From NCBI GenBank assembly GCA_038106885.1, contig JAYNFX010000012.1, forward strand, positions 1-33,544: a DNA stretch of 33,544 nt. The letters are read 5' to 3'. Within the stretch, counting starts at the first letter, position 1, and each line of letters begins with the position of its first letter. A program made the translations under genes and the position numbers. This DNA is from UBA3537 sp038106885 (lineage in GTDB: Bacteria; Bacteroidota; Bacteroidia; Flavobacteriales; Flavobacteriaceae). Positions 25,629 to 33,544 of the stretch are shown in pieces. A model generated the notes under the pieces. That model made no database searches. It was not told where the DNA came from and worked only from the letters and a program-made list of their open reading frames with translations.

Positions 25629-26369
25629 ATGAGTTTAGACAAAGAACAAATTACGGATCCATACCCAAAACATATTGCTATCATTATGGATGGTAATGGT
25701 AGATGGGCAAAAAAGCTAGGTAAGTTAAGAATATTTGGCCATAAAAATGGAACTAAAGCGGTTCGCACTACTGTTGAAACTTGCGCTAAAATTGGAATAA
25801 AATACTTGACTTTGTATGCTTTTTCAACTGAAAACTGGAATCGTCCAAAATATGAAGTTAAAACCCTTATGCAACTTCTAATCTCGTCACTAAAAGACGA
25901 AATTGACACATTAATAAATAATAATATTCGCCTTAAATCAATTGGTAACATTTCGTCATTGCCAAAAAAGGTCCATGAAGAATTGAGTCATGTCATTAAA
26001 GTTACTGAATCAAATTCTGGAATGGTATTAAATCTCGCTCTGAGTTATGGATCAAGAGATGAGTTAACTAATTGCATGAAAGAAATTGGATCAAAAATTA
26101 AAAAAAATATAATTTCTGTGGAAAAAATTGATGAAACGGTAATTAATCAGCATCTTTACACCCGAAATTTACCTGATGTAGATTTATTAATAAGAACAAG
26201 TGGAGAGAAACGTTTGAGTAATTTCCTGTTGTGGCAGTTAGCATATTCAGAATTATATTTCACTGATGTACTTTGGCCAGATTTTACCGACCAACATTTA
26301 CATGAAGCAATAGAAAATTACCAAAAAAGAGAAAGAAGATTTGGAAAAACAAGTGAACAACTTAAATAA
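25629..26369 (+). CDS. uppS: Isoprenyl transferase (undecaprenyl diphosphate synthase)
   Basis: A 247-residue cis-prenyltransferase that makes the C55 lipid carrier for peptidoglycan and surface polysaccharides from farnesyl diphosphate and isopentenyl diphosphate. It has the diphosphate-binding motif DGNGRWA (D21), GHKNG, AFSTENW (64-70) and the terminal signature RTSGEKRLSNFLLWQLAYSE. I start at the ATG at 25629, one base after the DUF6089 stop; an earlier TTG inside that gene would add eleven unrelated residues. Its 3' end overlaps the start of bamA. Confidence 0.97.
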   Translation: MSLDKEQITDPYPKHIAIIMDGNGRWAKKLGKLRIFGHKNGTKAVRTTVETCAKIGIKYLTLYAFSTENWNRPKYEVKTLMQLLISSLKDEIDTLINNNIRLKSIGNISSLPKKVHEELSHVIKVTESNSGMVLNLALSYGSRDELTNCMKEIGSKIKKNIISVEKIDETVINQHLYTRNLPDVDLLIRTSGEKRLSNFLLWQLAYSELYFTDVLWPDFTDQHLHEAIENYQKRERRFGKTSEQLK

Positions 26370-28959
26370 AAAAAGCCCCAAACTATCCTTAATTATAGCT
26401 TGCTTAATTTTTTTCAGCATATCTCTTTATGCGCAAGTCTCAGAACCTAAAAGACAGGATTATACAATAAGTGATATTTCAATTGAAGGAGAAACTGTTT
26501 ACAGCGCTGAAACAATAATTACATATTCAGGATTAAAAAAAGGTGAAATTGTAACTATCCCTGGTGGTGTAAAAATCAGTAATGCAATTAAAAAATTATG
26601 GGACTCTAATCTCTTTAATAATATTGATGTATACATTTTAAAAATTGAAGATAATAACATCTTTTTACAAATTAGACTCGATGATTTGCCTGAGCTAAAA
26701 GAAGTCAAAGTTACAGGAGTTAAAAAAGGTAAAATTAGTGGTATTATTGATGAAAATAAATTAACACAAGGTGTAAAAGTAACTGAAAACCTAATTACAA
26801 CAACAAAAAATTACTTAGAAAATAAGTATAAAAAAGAGGGTTTTTTAAAAGCAAAAGCTGTAATTACTACAAGCAAAGTTTTAGATTCCGTAAAAAAGTC
26901 AAGAGTCAACATGACAATTAATATTGACAGAGGTGATAAAATTAAAGTCAATAAAATTAAATTTTCGGGTAATGATAAAATAAGTAATCGAAAGCTTTTG
27001 AAAGCGATGAAAAAAACTAAGAGAAAAAATCCAATTCGTTTTCTCAAAAGATCAAAATATATTGAATCTGATTACAAGGATGATTTAACAAAAATTGTCG
27101 ATAAGCTTAAAGAAAAGGGTTACCGAGATGCCAGGATTATTTCTGATTCATTAATCTTTGATAAAAATGGAGATATTTCTCTCAAGATTAACATTGAGGA
27201 AGGTGAGAAGTACACATACGGAAATATTAATTTTTTGGGAAACACCATATACAGTGATGATCAACTTAATCAAGTTTTAAAAATTAAAAAAGGTGATACC
27301 TATAACGGAGTTGAACTTGAAAAAAGAATTGCAGACAATTCAGACCCTGATGCTTTTGACTTAACAAATCTATACCAAAATAATGGTTACCTTTTTTCTA
27401 CAATTACACCCGTTGAGGTTAGCGCTGATGGTAACATTATTGACATGGAAATAAGAGTTATTGAAGGTAAGCCTGCATATTTTAAAGAGGTTTCGGTTAA
27501 AGGTAATGACGCAACTAACGACCATGTAGTATATAGAGAGTTGAGAACTAGGCCAGGACAGCTCTACAGTAAAAGTAACATAGTAAGAACCATCCGTGAG
27601 CTTGGTCAAAAGGGATATTTTGATGCTCAACAAATTTCTCCTGATTTAAAAAATGTTAATCCTAATGATGGCACACTAGATATTGAATATACTGTTGTTG
27701 AAAAAGGAACTGGTCAATTTCAACTTCAAGGAGGTTATGGCGGTGGTGGATTTATTGGAACAGTCGGAGCATCTTTTACAAATTTTTCTTTGGGAAATAT
27801 CTTTAAAAAAGAAGCTTGGCAACCTGTTCCAAGAGGAGATGGTCAAAGTCTATCTCTAAGGCTTCAAACTAGTAGATTTTTCTCAACATACAGTTTTTCA
27901 TTTTCTGAACCTTGGTTAGGTGGGGAAAAGCCAGTTCAATTTTCAACTTCTATCTCGCAAACAAAACAATATTTATACAATCAAGTTACAAGAAATGCTG
28001 ACAAAAGTAGAAGTTTTAATATTACTGGAATTACTTTAGGTATTGCTAAAAAACTTACTGTTCCTGACGATTATTTTGTCCTTTCTCAAAGTTTTCAATT
28101 TCAATATTATGATTTGAACAACTATAATACTGGACTATTTACTTTCGGTGATGGAAGCTCGAATAACTTAGCTTACACTATAGGTTTAAGCCGAAATGAT
28201 ACTTTCAACGACCCAATTTATCCTATTGGTGGTTCAAATTTCAATATTTCTGCAAAATTAACATTCCCTTACTCTGCTTTTAACGGAGTTAATTATTCAG
28301 CATTAAAACAAGAAAGAGACGAAAAAGCAAATCTAATCCAAGAATTAAGTAATAGTACAGACGATAATGAAATTATTGAACGAGAACAAGCTAGTGAAAG
28401 AATTACTGAAATCGATCAAGAGCGTTACAAATGGCTTGAATTTTATAAGATTAAATTTACTGGTGATTGGTATACTAAAATTAAGGGCAATTTAGTCCTA
28501 AGGCCAAGGTTTGAATTTGGTTTTTTAGGAGCCTATAATAATGACAGAGGAATCATTCCATTTGAAAGATTTTTTGTAGGTGGTGACGGAATGCAACAAT
28601 TTGGGAGATTAGATGGTCGTGAGATGATACCCTTGAGAGGTTATCCAAATCAGTCGCTTTCAGATAATGATGGAGGCACCATCTACAATAAATTTTCCCT
28701 TGAGCTAAGACATCCAATAACACTTAAAGGTCAAACTAAAATCTTTGCGATGGCCTTTTTAGAAGGCGGTGAATCGTATAATAATTTTAAAGACTTTAAC
28801 CCATTTGCCATAAAACGTGCAGCTGGTATTGGGATTAGACTCTTTATGCCTGCGTTTGGTTTATTAGGAATTGATTTTGGCCATGGATTTGATCCAATTC
28901 CAGGAGACGTAGTGAAAAGCGGTTGGAATACACACTTTGTTTTAGGACAACAATTTTAA
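26353..28959 (+). CDS. bamA: Outer membrane protein assembly factor BamA
   Basis: A protein of about 868 residues: signal peptide (NNLNKKSPKLSLIIACLIFF to LYAQ), tandem POTRA domains (about residues 30-430, with repeats such as VKVTGVKKGKI, NKIKFSGNDKIS, GNINFLGNTIYS, KEVSVKGNDAT) and a C-terminal 16-strand barrel ending in the aromatic residue F. The lid-lock motif, VRGF in E. coli, reads LRGY (about 761-764). A charged helical insert (ERDEKANLIQELSNSTDDNE and on, about 660-700) interrupts the barrel. It folds and inserts outer-membrane proteins. No ATG exists near the N-terminus; GTG at 26353 is chosen, and TTG at 26341 is the alternative. Either start lies within the end of uppS. Confidence 0.95.
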   Translation: MNNLNKKSPKLSLIIACLIFFSISLYAQVSEPKRQDYTISDISIEGETVYSAETIITYSGLKKGEIVTIPGGVKISNAIKKLWDSNLFNNIDVYILKIEDNNIFLQIRLDDLPELKEVKVTGVKKGKISGIIDENKLTQGVKVTENLITTTKNYLENKYKKEGFLKAKAVITTSKVLDSVKKSRVNMTINIDRGDKIKVNKIKFSGNDKISNRKLLKAMKKTKRKNPIRFLKRSKYIESDYKDDLTKIVDKLKEKGYRDARIISDSLIFDKNGDISLKINIEEGEKYTYGNINFLGNTIYSDDQLNQVLKIKKGDTYNGVELEKRIADNSDPDAFDLTNLYQNNGYLFSTITPVEVSADGNIIDMEIRVIEGKPAYFKEVSVKGNDATNDHVVYRELRTRPGQLYSKSNIVRTIRELGQKGYFDAQQISPDLKNVNPNDGTLDIEYTVVEKGTGQFQLQGGYGGGGFIGTVGASFTNFSLGNIFKKEAWQPVPRGDGQSLSLRLQTSRFFSTYSFSFSEPWLGGEKPVQFSTSISQTKQYLYNQVTRNADKSRSFNITGITLGIAKKLTVPDDYFVLSQSFQFQYYDLNNYNTGLFTFGDGSSNNLAYTIGLSRNDTFNDPIYPIGGSNFNISAKLTFPYSAFNGVNYSALKQERDEKANLIQELSNSTDDNEIIEREQASERITEIDQERYKWLEFYKIKFTGDWYTKIKGNLVLRPRFEFGFLGAYNNDRGIIPFERFFVGGDGMQQFGRLDGREMIPLRGYPNQSLSDNDGGTIYNKFSLELRHPITLKGQTKIFAMAFLEGGESYNNFKDFNPFAIKRAAGIGIRLFMPAFGLLGIDFGHGFDPIPGDVVKSGWNTHFVLGQQF

Positions 28960-29040
28960 AATTTAGATTTTACAACTACTTAATTTATACGATTTTAAAA
29001 TTTATTTCGTTAATTTGAAAACTCAATTTTTATATCTCAT

Positions 29041-30114
29041 ATGAGAAGTCAAATAAACCATTGCTTAATACAATCTTCTAAGCTAAAAAGCAAAATGCAA
29101 TTTGCAGTATTTTTTCTTGTAGTAGTTACTAGTACTTTGACCGCTCAAAGAGGAGTTAGGATAGGATATATAGACACCGAATATATATTACAAAATGTTT
29201 CTGAATATCAGCAGGCTCAAACTCAACTAGAAAATAAGGCCCAAAAATGGAAAGCAGAAATTGATCAAAGAACTGCGGCATTAGAAAACAAAAAACAACA
29301 ATTAAATAACGAAAGAGTACTGTTGACCATTGATTTGATCAAAGAAAGAGAAGAAGAACTACAAATAATTGAAAATGAACTTCTTGAATATCAGTTAAAA
29401 AGATTTGGCCCAGCAGGTGATCTTATGATTCAAAAAAAACAACTTACTCAACCTATTCAAGATCAAATTTTTACTGCTGTTCAAGAAATAGCAACAACTA
29501 AAAAATACGATTTTATATTCGATAAATCAGCGGATGTAGTTATGCTTTATTCTGCAGATCGATATAATGTAAGTGAACAAGTTTTAAGAACAATTAATAG
29601 AACAAACAAACGAGAACAAGTCAAAACTAATAAAGACAAAAAGGAACTTAAGGATGAAAAAACTATTGTTGAAGTTGACAACGAACGTGATGAACGGCAA
29701 AAGTTACTTGACAAGAGAAATGCTAAAAGAGAGGAGGCACTAGCCAAGAGGAAAGCTGAATTAGAAGCCAAAAGAGAAGCTCGTAGAAAAGAAGTTGAAG
29801 AGAAAAAACAAAAAGCAAAAGAAGAGCGTGAAAATGCACGAAATGCTAAGTTGAATAAAAAATCTGATTCAGATAATGAAAGAGAAGATATTTCTAAGGC
29901 AAACTCAGCTGAGTCCAAAAAGGATAATAACGAGTTAGACGAAAATAAGGCCTCTGAAAAAGATCCACAAAACAATGAAAATGCTAAGCTAAGTGAAAGA
30001 GAAGAAAGAAAAAAAGCTTTAGAAGAAAAGAAAAAACGTATTTTAGCCGAGCGAAAAGCAAAAATAGAAGCTTTAAAAAGAAAAAGAGACAGTATTAGAA
30101 ACAATAGAAAATAA
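29041..30114 (+). CDS. OmpH/Skp-like periplasmic chaperone with long charged tail
   Basis: A 357-residue protein: a signal sequence ending TLTAQ, then an OmpH/Skp domain (about 38-180; RIGYIDTEYILQNVSEYQQAQ, a long coiled coil, then ATTKKYDFIFDKSADVVMLYS). A tail of about 165 residues follows, made almost entirely of K, E, R, A, D and N (for example RNAKREEALAKRKAELEAKR). Skp holds unfolded outer-membrane proteins for BamA; the tail is predicted to be a single helix or disordered and has no counterpart in E. coli Skp. A second Met at residue 19 (29095) is an alternative start that still gives a signal peptide. It follows bamA by 81 bases and precedes a second, short OmpH gene. Confidence 0.9.
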   Translation: MRSQINHCLIQSSKLKSKMQFAVFFLVVVTSTLTAQRGVRIGYIDTEYILQNVSEYQQAQTQLENKAQKWKAEIDQRTAALENKKQQLNNERVLLTIDLIKEREEELQIIENELLEYQLKRFGPAGDLMIQKKQLTQPIQDQIFTAVQEIATTKKYDFIFDKSADVVMLYSADRYNVSEQVLRTINRTNKREQVKTNKDKKELKDEKTIVEVDNERDERQKLLDKRNAKREEALAKRKAELEAKREARRKEVEEKKQKAKEERENARNAKLNKKSDSDNEREDISKANSAESKKDNNELDENKASEKDPQNNENAKLSEREERKKALEEKKKRILAERKAKIEALKRKRDSIRNNRK

Positions 30115-30134
30115 CTTTAATTATATAATTTGAA

Positions 30135-30644
30135 ATGAAACATTTAAAAAATTTATTCATCGCATCTACAATTTTATTAATGAGTAATTTAACTTTAAAT
30201 GCACAATCTAAAGTTGCGCATATAAATACTCAAGAATTAGTTGAGGCAATGCCTGATATGAAAAATGCTAAATCAGAACTTGAAAAATTAGCTAAGACTT
30301 ACGAAACTGATATTCAAGCAATGGCAACTGAATTACAAAACAAGATTAAGCAATACGATGCAGAATCTTCAACTAAAACAGATGAAGAAAATGGAAAAAG
30401 ACTGCAAGAGGTACAAGGCATGGAGCAAAGTATAAGACAATATCAAGCCCAAGCTCAACAAGATTTGCAAAAAAAGGAAATTGAACTTTTGAAGCCTATT
30501 ACCGAAAAAGCAAAAAACGCAATATTAAAAGTAGGTAATTCTCAAGGTTTTGATTATGTACTTGACTCATCTCAAGGCCAGGGAGTTATTATGGCAAATG
30601 GGAAAGATTTACTAGCGGATGTTAAATCAGAACTTGGATTTTAA
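30135..30644 (+). CDS. OmpH/Skp-like periplasmic chaperone, short form
   Basis: A 169-residue Skp-type chaperone: signal peptide (MKHLKNLFIASTILLM to TLNAQ), a short strand VAHINTQELVEAMPDM, a coiled-coil tentacle (about 45-120, Q/K/E-rich) and a closing strand GFDYVLDSSQGQGVIMAN. This is the normal length for the family. It lies 20 bases after the long OmpH paralogue and ends just before an intrinsic terminator, closing the bamA-ompH-ompH block. Confidence 0.93.
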   Translation: MKHLKNLFIASTILLMSNLTLNAQSKVAHINTQELVEAMPDMKNAKSELEKLAKTYETDIQAMATELQNKIKQYDAESSTKTDEENGKRLQEVQGMEQSIRQYQAQAQQDLQKKEIELLKPITEKAKNAILKVGNSQGFDYVLDSSQGQGVIMANGKDLLADVKSELGF

Positions 30645-30665
30645 CAATAACACAAAATACTTTTT

Positions 30666-30694
30666 AAAAAGCTACTCATAATGAGTAGCTTTTT
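30666..30694 (+). terminator. Intrinsic terminator after the ompH genes
   Basis: AAAAAGCTACTCAT and its complement ATGAGTAGCTTTTT flank one base (30680), forming a stem followed by a U-run. It closes the envelope operon 22 bases after the stop of the short ompH gene and lies only 14 bases ahead of the murI ATG. Confidence 0.88.
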
Positions 30695-30702
30695 TATTTT
30701 TG
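30695..30702 (+). promoter_or_regulatory. Candidate -7 element directly before murI
   Basis: TATTTTTG matches TAnnTTTG and directly follows the terminator stem. A start about seven bases downstream would fall at the murI ATG (30709), giving a leaderless or nearly leaderless message. No -33 element stands out in the hairpin sequence, so the prediction is weak. Confidence 0.35.
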
Positions 30703-30708
30703 TATTAT

Positions 30709-31488
30709 ATGAGTTCGAAACCTATTGGTATTTTTGATTCTGGAGCAGGTGGCCTTTCTATTTGGAAGGAAATTATTGCTTTAATGCCAAATGAATCTAC
30801 TGTATATATATCTGATTCAAAATACGCTCCATATGGGCCAAAAGGAAGTGACTTTATTCTAAAAAGGTCTATTGAAAATACCAAAATATTACTAGAGAAG
30901 GGGTCAAAAATAATTATTGTAGCATGCAACACTGCAACTACTAACGCAATTTCATATCTCAGAAAAACTTATTCAGTACCATTTATTGGAATTGAACCGG
31001 CGATAAAACCTGCAGCAATTTTGACAAATTCAAATACAATTGGAGTTTTAGCTACAAAAGGGACTTTAAGCAGTTCTCTTTTCCATGAAACTTGTATTAA
31101 ATACACCAAGGATAAAATTTTAATCGAACAAGAAGGAAATGGCATTGTAGAATTAATTGAGGCAGGAGGTCTTTATTCTTCAGAAATGAAAAAACTGCTG
31201 AAAAAGTACCTTTATCCAATGATAAAAAATAATGTAGACTGTATTGTTTTAGGCTGTACGCATTATCATTTTTTACTTCCAATTATAACAGAAATTGTAC
31301 CAAAAAAAATAAAAATTATTGATTCTGGCCCAGCCGTGGCTCAACAAACCAAAAACATTTTAAATCTTAAAGGCTTGATAAACCAATCTCAAAATCGTTT
31401 AACAAGGAAATTCTACACAACTGGAAAGAAAAATGTAATGGCAAAACTTATGAATTGGGATGAATCAATAATTGAAGATCTAGTCTAA
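30709..31488 (+). CDS. murI: Glutamate racemase
   Basis: A 259-residue racemase supplying D-glutamate for peptidoglycan. Substrate-binding D10-S11 lies in GIFDSGAGGLS; the two catalytic cysteines are C73 (ACNTATTNA) and C183 (LGCTHYHFLLP), and PYGPKG is present. I start at the ATG at 30709; the TTG at 30700 would add three residues and overlaps the -7-like element. It follows the OmpH genes in the same direction but behind a terminator. Its stop lies four bases from the convergent porP-like gene. Confidence 0.96.
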   Translation: MSSKPIGIFDSGAGGLSIWKEIIALMPNESTVYISDSKYAPYGPKGSDFILKRSIENTKILLEKGSKIIIVACNTATTNAISYLRKTYSVPFIGIEPAIKPAAILTNSNTIGVLATKGTLSSSLFHETCIKYTKDKILIEQEGNGIVELIEAGGLYSSEMKKLLKKYLYPMIKNNVDCIVLGCTHYHFLLPIITEIVPKKIKIIDSGPAVAQQTKNILNLKGLINQSQNRLTRKFYTTGKKNVMAKLMNWDESIIEDLV

Positions 31489-31492
31489 AATC

Positions 31493-32497
31493 TTAATTTA
31501 CACTTGGGCACTTGCAATCATACTTTTCTCTGCGACAACCAAAATTAAATCCAAGAGTTAATTGATGATATCCACCATTGTCCAAGACTATAGAATTAGA
31601 TTGATAAGAATAAGTGTAAGCGAACATAAAATTATTATACTCAACACCAATTAATGGTGTTATGTATTGAAGTTTTTGACTGCTTACAGAATTACCGCTA
31701 GAATATTCAGCGCCGTCAAAACTTCTTCTGTATGAAAGGCCAGCATACACACTACCAAAATCAAAATCTTTATATGCTTTAAAATTAAAATCCATAAATG
31801 ATTCTTCAGTGGCACTCTTATAAGAAAATAAAATAGATGGTTCAAAACTCCACTCACTACCAAATCTAGAGAACACATTTCCTGCAGAAAATAGATAATT
31901 AGTTAAATTATCAAATGCAACTCCCTGTTCATTGATATTTACACCTTTATTGTTTAAAAGATTTTTTATAGTTGCGTGAGCATAAAAATTTATAAAATGA
32001 TAAGAAAATCCGAAATCAACATTAAATTCAGAAGCGCTTTGTTCAATTCCTGCTATGATTGGGTCAAACTCAACAAAAGCAGTCTCATCGAGCTTATATT
32101 GAATTAATCCTGCACTTAAACCAAAAGAAAGCATATTTAAATCAATTGTGTTCCTTGAAAACATTAAATGATGTGCATAGGTAAGATAAGCTCCAGTTTG
32201 TGAATGATATCCATTTTGGTCATTATAAATTATAGCACCAACTGCTGAGGGAGAATCTCCTACTCTACCATTAATACTAAAGGTTTGTAGGCTTGGCGCG
32301 TTATCTTGTCCGAACCATTGTTGACGTGCAGTTAGTCTGGCCTTATTACAATTTGCAACTCCAGCCATTGAAGGATGTATTAGATAATAATTATCTGTTA
32401 AATAATCGGAATATATTGGCAGCCCTTCTTGAGATTGAATCTCAACAAAGGATAAAAACAATAACACTAATGTGATAATATTTTTGGTTAATTTCAT
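31493..32497 (-). CDS. PorP/SprF-family type IX secretion membrane protein
   Basis: A 334-residue outer-membrane barrel of the PorP/SprF family. A signal peptide ends near EIQSQ, followed by the family hallmark PIYSDYLTDNYYLIHPSMAGVANCNKARL (first 30 mature residues), then QQWFGQDNAPSLQTFSING and regular beta strands. SprF-type proteins are needed for secretion of particular T9SS cargo proteins such as the SprB adhesin and usually lie next to the cargo gene. Here the cargo is the type-B sorting-domain protein immediately upstream on the same strand. The 241-base gap between them holds a possible -7 element, TATATTTG at 32653-32646 (minus), with no clear -33 box. Confidence 0.93.
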   Translation of the reverse strand: MKLTKNIITLVLLFLSFVEIQSQEGLPIYSDYLTDNYYLIHPSMAGVANCNKARLTARQQWFGQDNAPSLQTFSINGRVGDSPSAVGAIIYNDQNGYHSQTGAYLTYAHHLMFSRNTIDLNMLSFGLSAGLIQYKLDETAFVEFDPIIAGIEQSASEFNVDFGFSYHFINFYAHATIKNLLNNKGVNINEQGVAFDNLTNYLFSAGNVFSRFGSEWSFEPSILFSYKSATEESFMDFNFKAYKDFDFGSVYAGLSYRRSFDGAEYSSGNSVSSQKLQYITPLIGVEYNNFMFAYTYSYQSNSIVLDNGGYHQLTLGFNFGCRREKYDCKCPSVN

Positions 32498-32738
32498 CTT
32501 AATTAATTATTTCAAAACAAAGTGCCTGATAAACCTTTTTTGTAAGATTTATCTCATTAATATCCTTTTTACTTTTTAACTAATAATCGCACTAATATTA
32601 TATTATGTATATAAAATTAAACAACTTATAATTAAACATACCCGCCAAATATATAAATTTTTGTCTTAGGTTTTTAGAGTTTAACTTACTATTATTATAT
32701 GAAACTTATATTAATGATTTAGATATTTTGATTAGTTT
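32498..32738. other. Intergenic gap between T9SS cargo gene and PorP/SprF gene
   Basis: 241 very AT-rich bases. I see no open reading frame, tRNA or strong terminator. The only candidate signal is TATATTTG at 32653-32646 on the minus strand, which matches the -7 consensus and would give a leader of about 140 bases. Confidence 0.4.
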
Positions 32739-33544
32739 TTATCTTTTAAGTGTAAAGTGTGCTCTTAATTGTTTTGGTTCTCCTGTATTAAAGTCATTGT
32801 ATTCCAATAAAAACCAATAATCTGAAGTTGGCATCATTTGTCCATTATAAGTACCATCCCATCCATCACCAGCTGGACTTATTTGCTTGAGAAGTTTCCC
32901 GTATCGGTCAAATATATAAATCTTAGAAGCCATTTGGCCTGACAATGCCGATATATTCCACACATCATTATACCCGTCTCCATTAGGAGTAAAGTATGGA
33001 GGAAAATCTATTACAAATAATATGTAAGTAGTCACTCCACATCCGTTCACATCTCGTACATTAACACTATGCTCACCAGCACTAACACCTATAAAGGTTC
33101 CACTATCTTGCCATGGACCTTGGTCTAAGCTAAACTCATAAATCCCTGTCCCTGATGCTGTAGCTACAATAACATGGGTGTCTGCAAAAGGTTCTGAAGT
33201 TACTGATGCTGTTACCGCAGGATTACCACTTTCATTTACTGTGAAAATCTCTAAAGGAGCTGTACAACCACTACCGTCTGTATAACTTACCTCTAAGGTA
33301 TAAATTCCTGGATCTTCTGCAGTATAAGTTGGATCAGTACTAATTAATGTTCCTGATTCGTCACGCCATATAAAACTATAATTTACTGGAGAAAGTCCTG
33401 GATCAACAATAGCAAAGTCCAATCCACCTCCCGAAGCGCTCTCACATATTACATAATTATCTTCTAAATCCACCACAGGTAAAGAGTTTACCACTAAATC
33501 AATAGTACTAACTGCATAACAGCCTGTCACGGTATTCTCCAAAC
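32739..33544 (-). CDS. C-terminus of a large T9SS type-B secreted protein (5' end beyond window)
   Basis: The last 267 residues of a longer protein; the frame is open to the window edge and the first visible full codon (33542) is an internal TTG leucine. Residues 1-180 form immunoglobulin/PKD-like or SprB-type repeats (LPVVDLEDNYVIC, YSFIWRDESGTLIS, GIYTLEVSYTDGSGC; then GIYEFSLDQGPW and GEHSVNVRDVNGCG). Residues 180-267 are the gliding-motility-associated type-B sorting domain, with YFTPNGDGYNDVWNI, IYIFDRYGKLLKQI, GWDGTYNGQMMPTSDYWF and a final HFTLKR. Such proteins leave the cell through T9SS and are often adhesins. The PorP/SprF partner lies directly downstream. The N-terminal function cannot be seen. 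Confidence 0.92.
   Translation of the reverse strand, partial: LENTVTGCYAVSTIDLVVNSLPVVDLEDNYVICESASGGGLDFAIVDPGLSPVNYSFIWRDESGTLISTDPTYTAEDPGIYTLEVSYTDGSGCTAPLEIFTVNESGNPAVTASVTSEPFADTHVIVATASGTGIYEFSLDQGPWQDSGTFIGVSAGEHSVNVRDVNGCGVTTYILFVIDFPPYFTPNGDGYNDVWNISALSGQMASKIYIFDRYGKLLKQISPAGDGWDGTYNGQMMPTSDYWFLLEYNDFNTGEPKQLRAHFTLKR

Noticed and set aside
29547..30104. 185-residue minus-strand open frame rich in Ser, Phe and Leu
   Set aside because: It is the antisense of the Lys/Glu-rich tail of the long OmpH protein; the S/F/L bias is what complementing GAA/AAA codons produces.
1..33544. CRISPR arrays, transposases, integrases, prophage genes and toxin-antitoxin pairs
   Set aside because: No regularly spaced repeats, no transposase-like products and no phage or toxin motifs were found in any credible gene.

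Overview
The window is AT-rich, tightly packed chromosomal DNA from a member of the Bacteroidota, almost certainly a marine-type Flavobacteriia (Flavobacteriaceae-like). The evidence is a SusC/RagA TonB-dependent receptor beside a propeller/triple-Y/HTH sensor, a type IX secretion (T9SS) type-B sorting domain with a PorP/SprF protein, FolK fused to a deoxynucleoside kinase, and several promoters matching the Bacteroidota consensus TTTG-N(17-23)-TAnnTTTG. No insertion sequence, integrase, CRISPR array or rRNA was seen. No stretch over 300 bases lacks a gene; the longest gaps (1742-1970, 4800-5048, 32498-32738) are described below.

Layout. (1) 1-4799, minus strand: edge of a nutrient-uptake locus, with a truncated SusC-type receptor preceded by its likely one-protein sensor-regulator. 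(2) 5049-8360, plus strand: a small unknown protein, a SulP anion transporter, a beta-carbonic anhydrase and a DUF2490 protein; the transporter and anhydrase look like a bicarbonate/CO2 unit. (3) 8357-10490: a secreted alpha/beta esterase and two divergently transcribed NTF2/SnoaL-like lipoproteins. (4) 10546-10816: tRNA-Leu(TAA) and tRNA-Gly(GCC) on the minus strand, with a clear promoter and a two-way terminator. (5) 10843-18301: mutS, a TrmH/SpoU methyltransferase, the FolK-dNK fusion, a YhhQ-type queuosine precursor transporter, a DUF2797 zinc protein and a GH3-type adenylating enzyme, mostly alternating in strand. (6) 18308-21711, minus: the tig-clpP-clpX protein quality-control operon with a consensus promoter. 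(7) 21731-23208, minus: pdxJ and an alpha/beta hydrolase coupled by an ATGA overlap. (8) 23298-31488, plus: CBS/ACT protein, nadK, DUF6089, uppS, bamA, two OmpH/Skp-like proteins, a terminator and murI, which is an envelope-biogenesis cluster. (9) 31493-33544, minus: PorP/SprF and the C-terminus of a large T9SS type-B secreted protein.

Most genes are conserved housekeeping or envelope genes. I found no convincing new multi-gene system. The best candidates for something undescribed are the small 123-residue protein with its 8-bp inverted repeat ahead of the SulP/carbonic anhydrase pair, the divergent NTF2-like lipoprotein pair with an esterase, and the CBS-ACT protein next to NAD kinase. Several starts were moved from an upstream TTG to an in-frame ATG or GTG that fits the family better; these are noted per gene.
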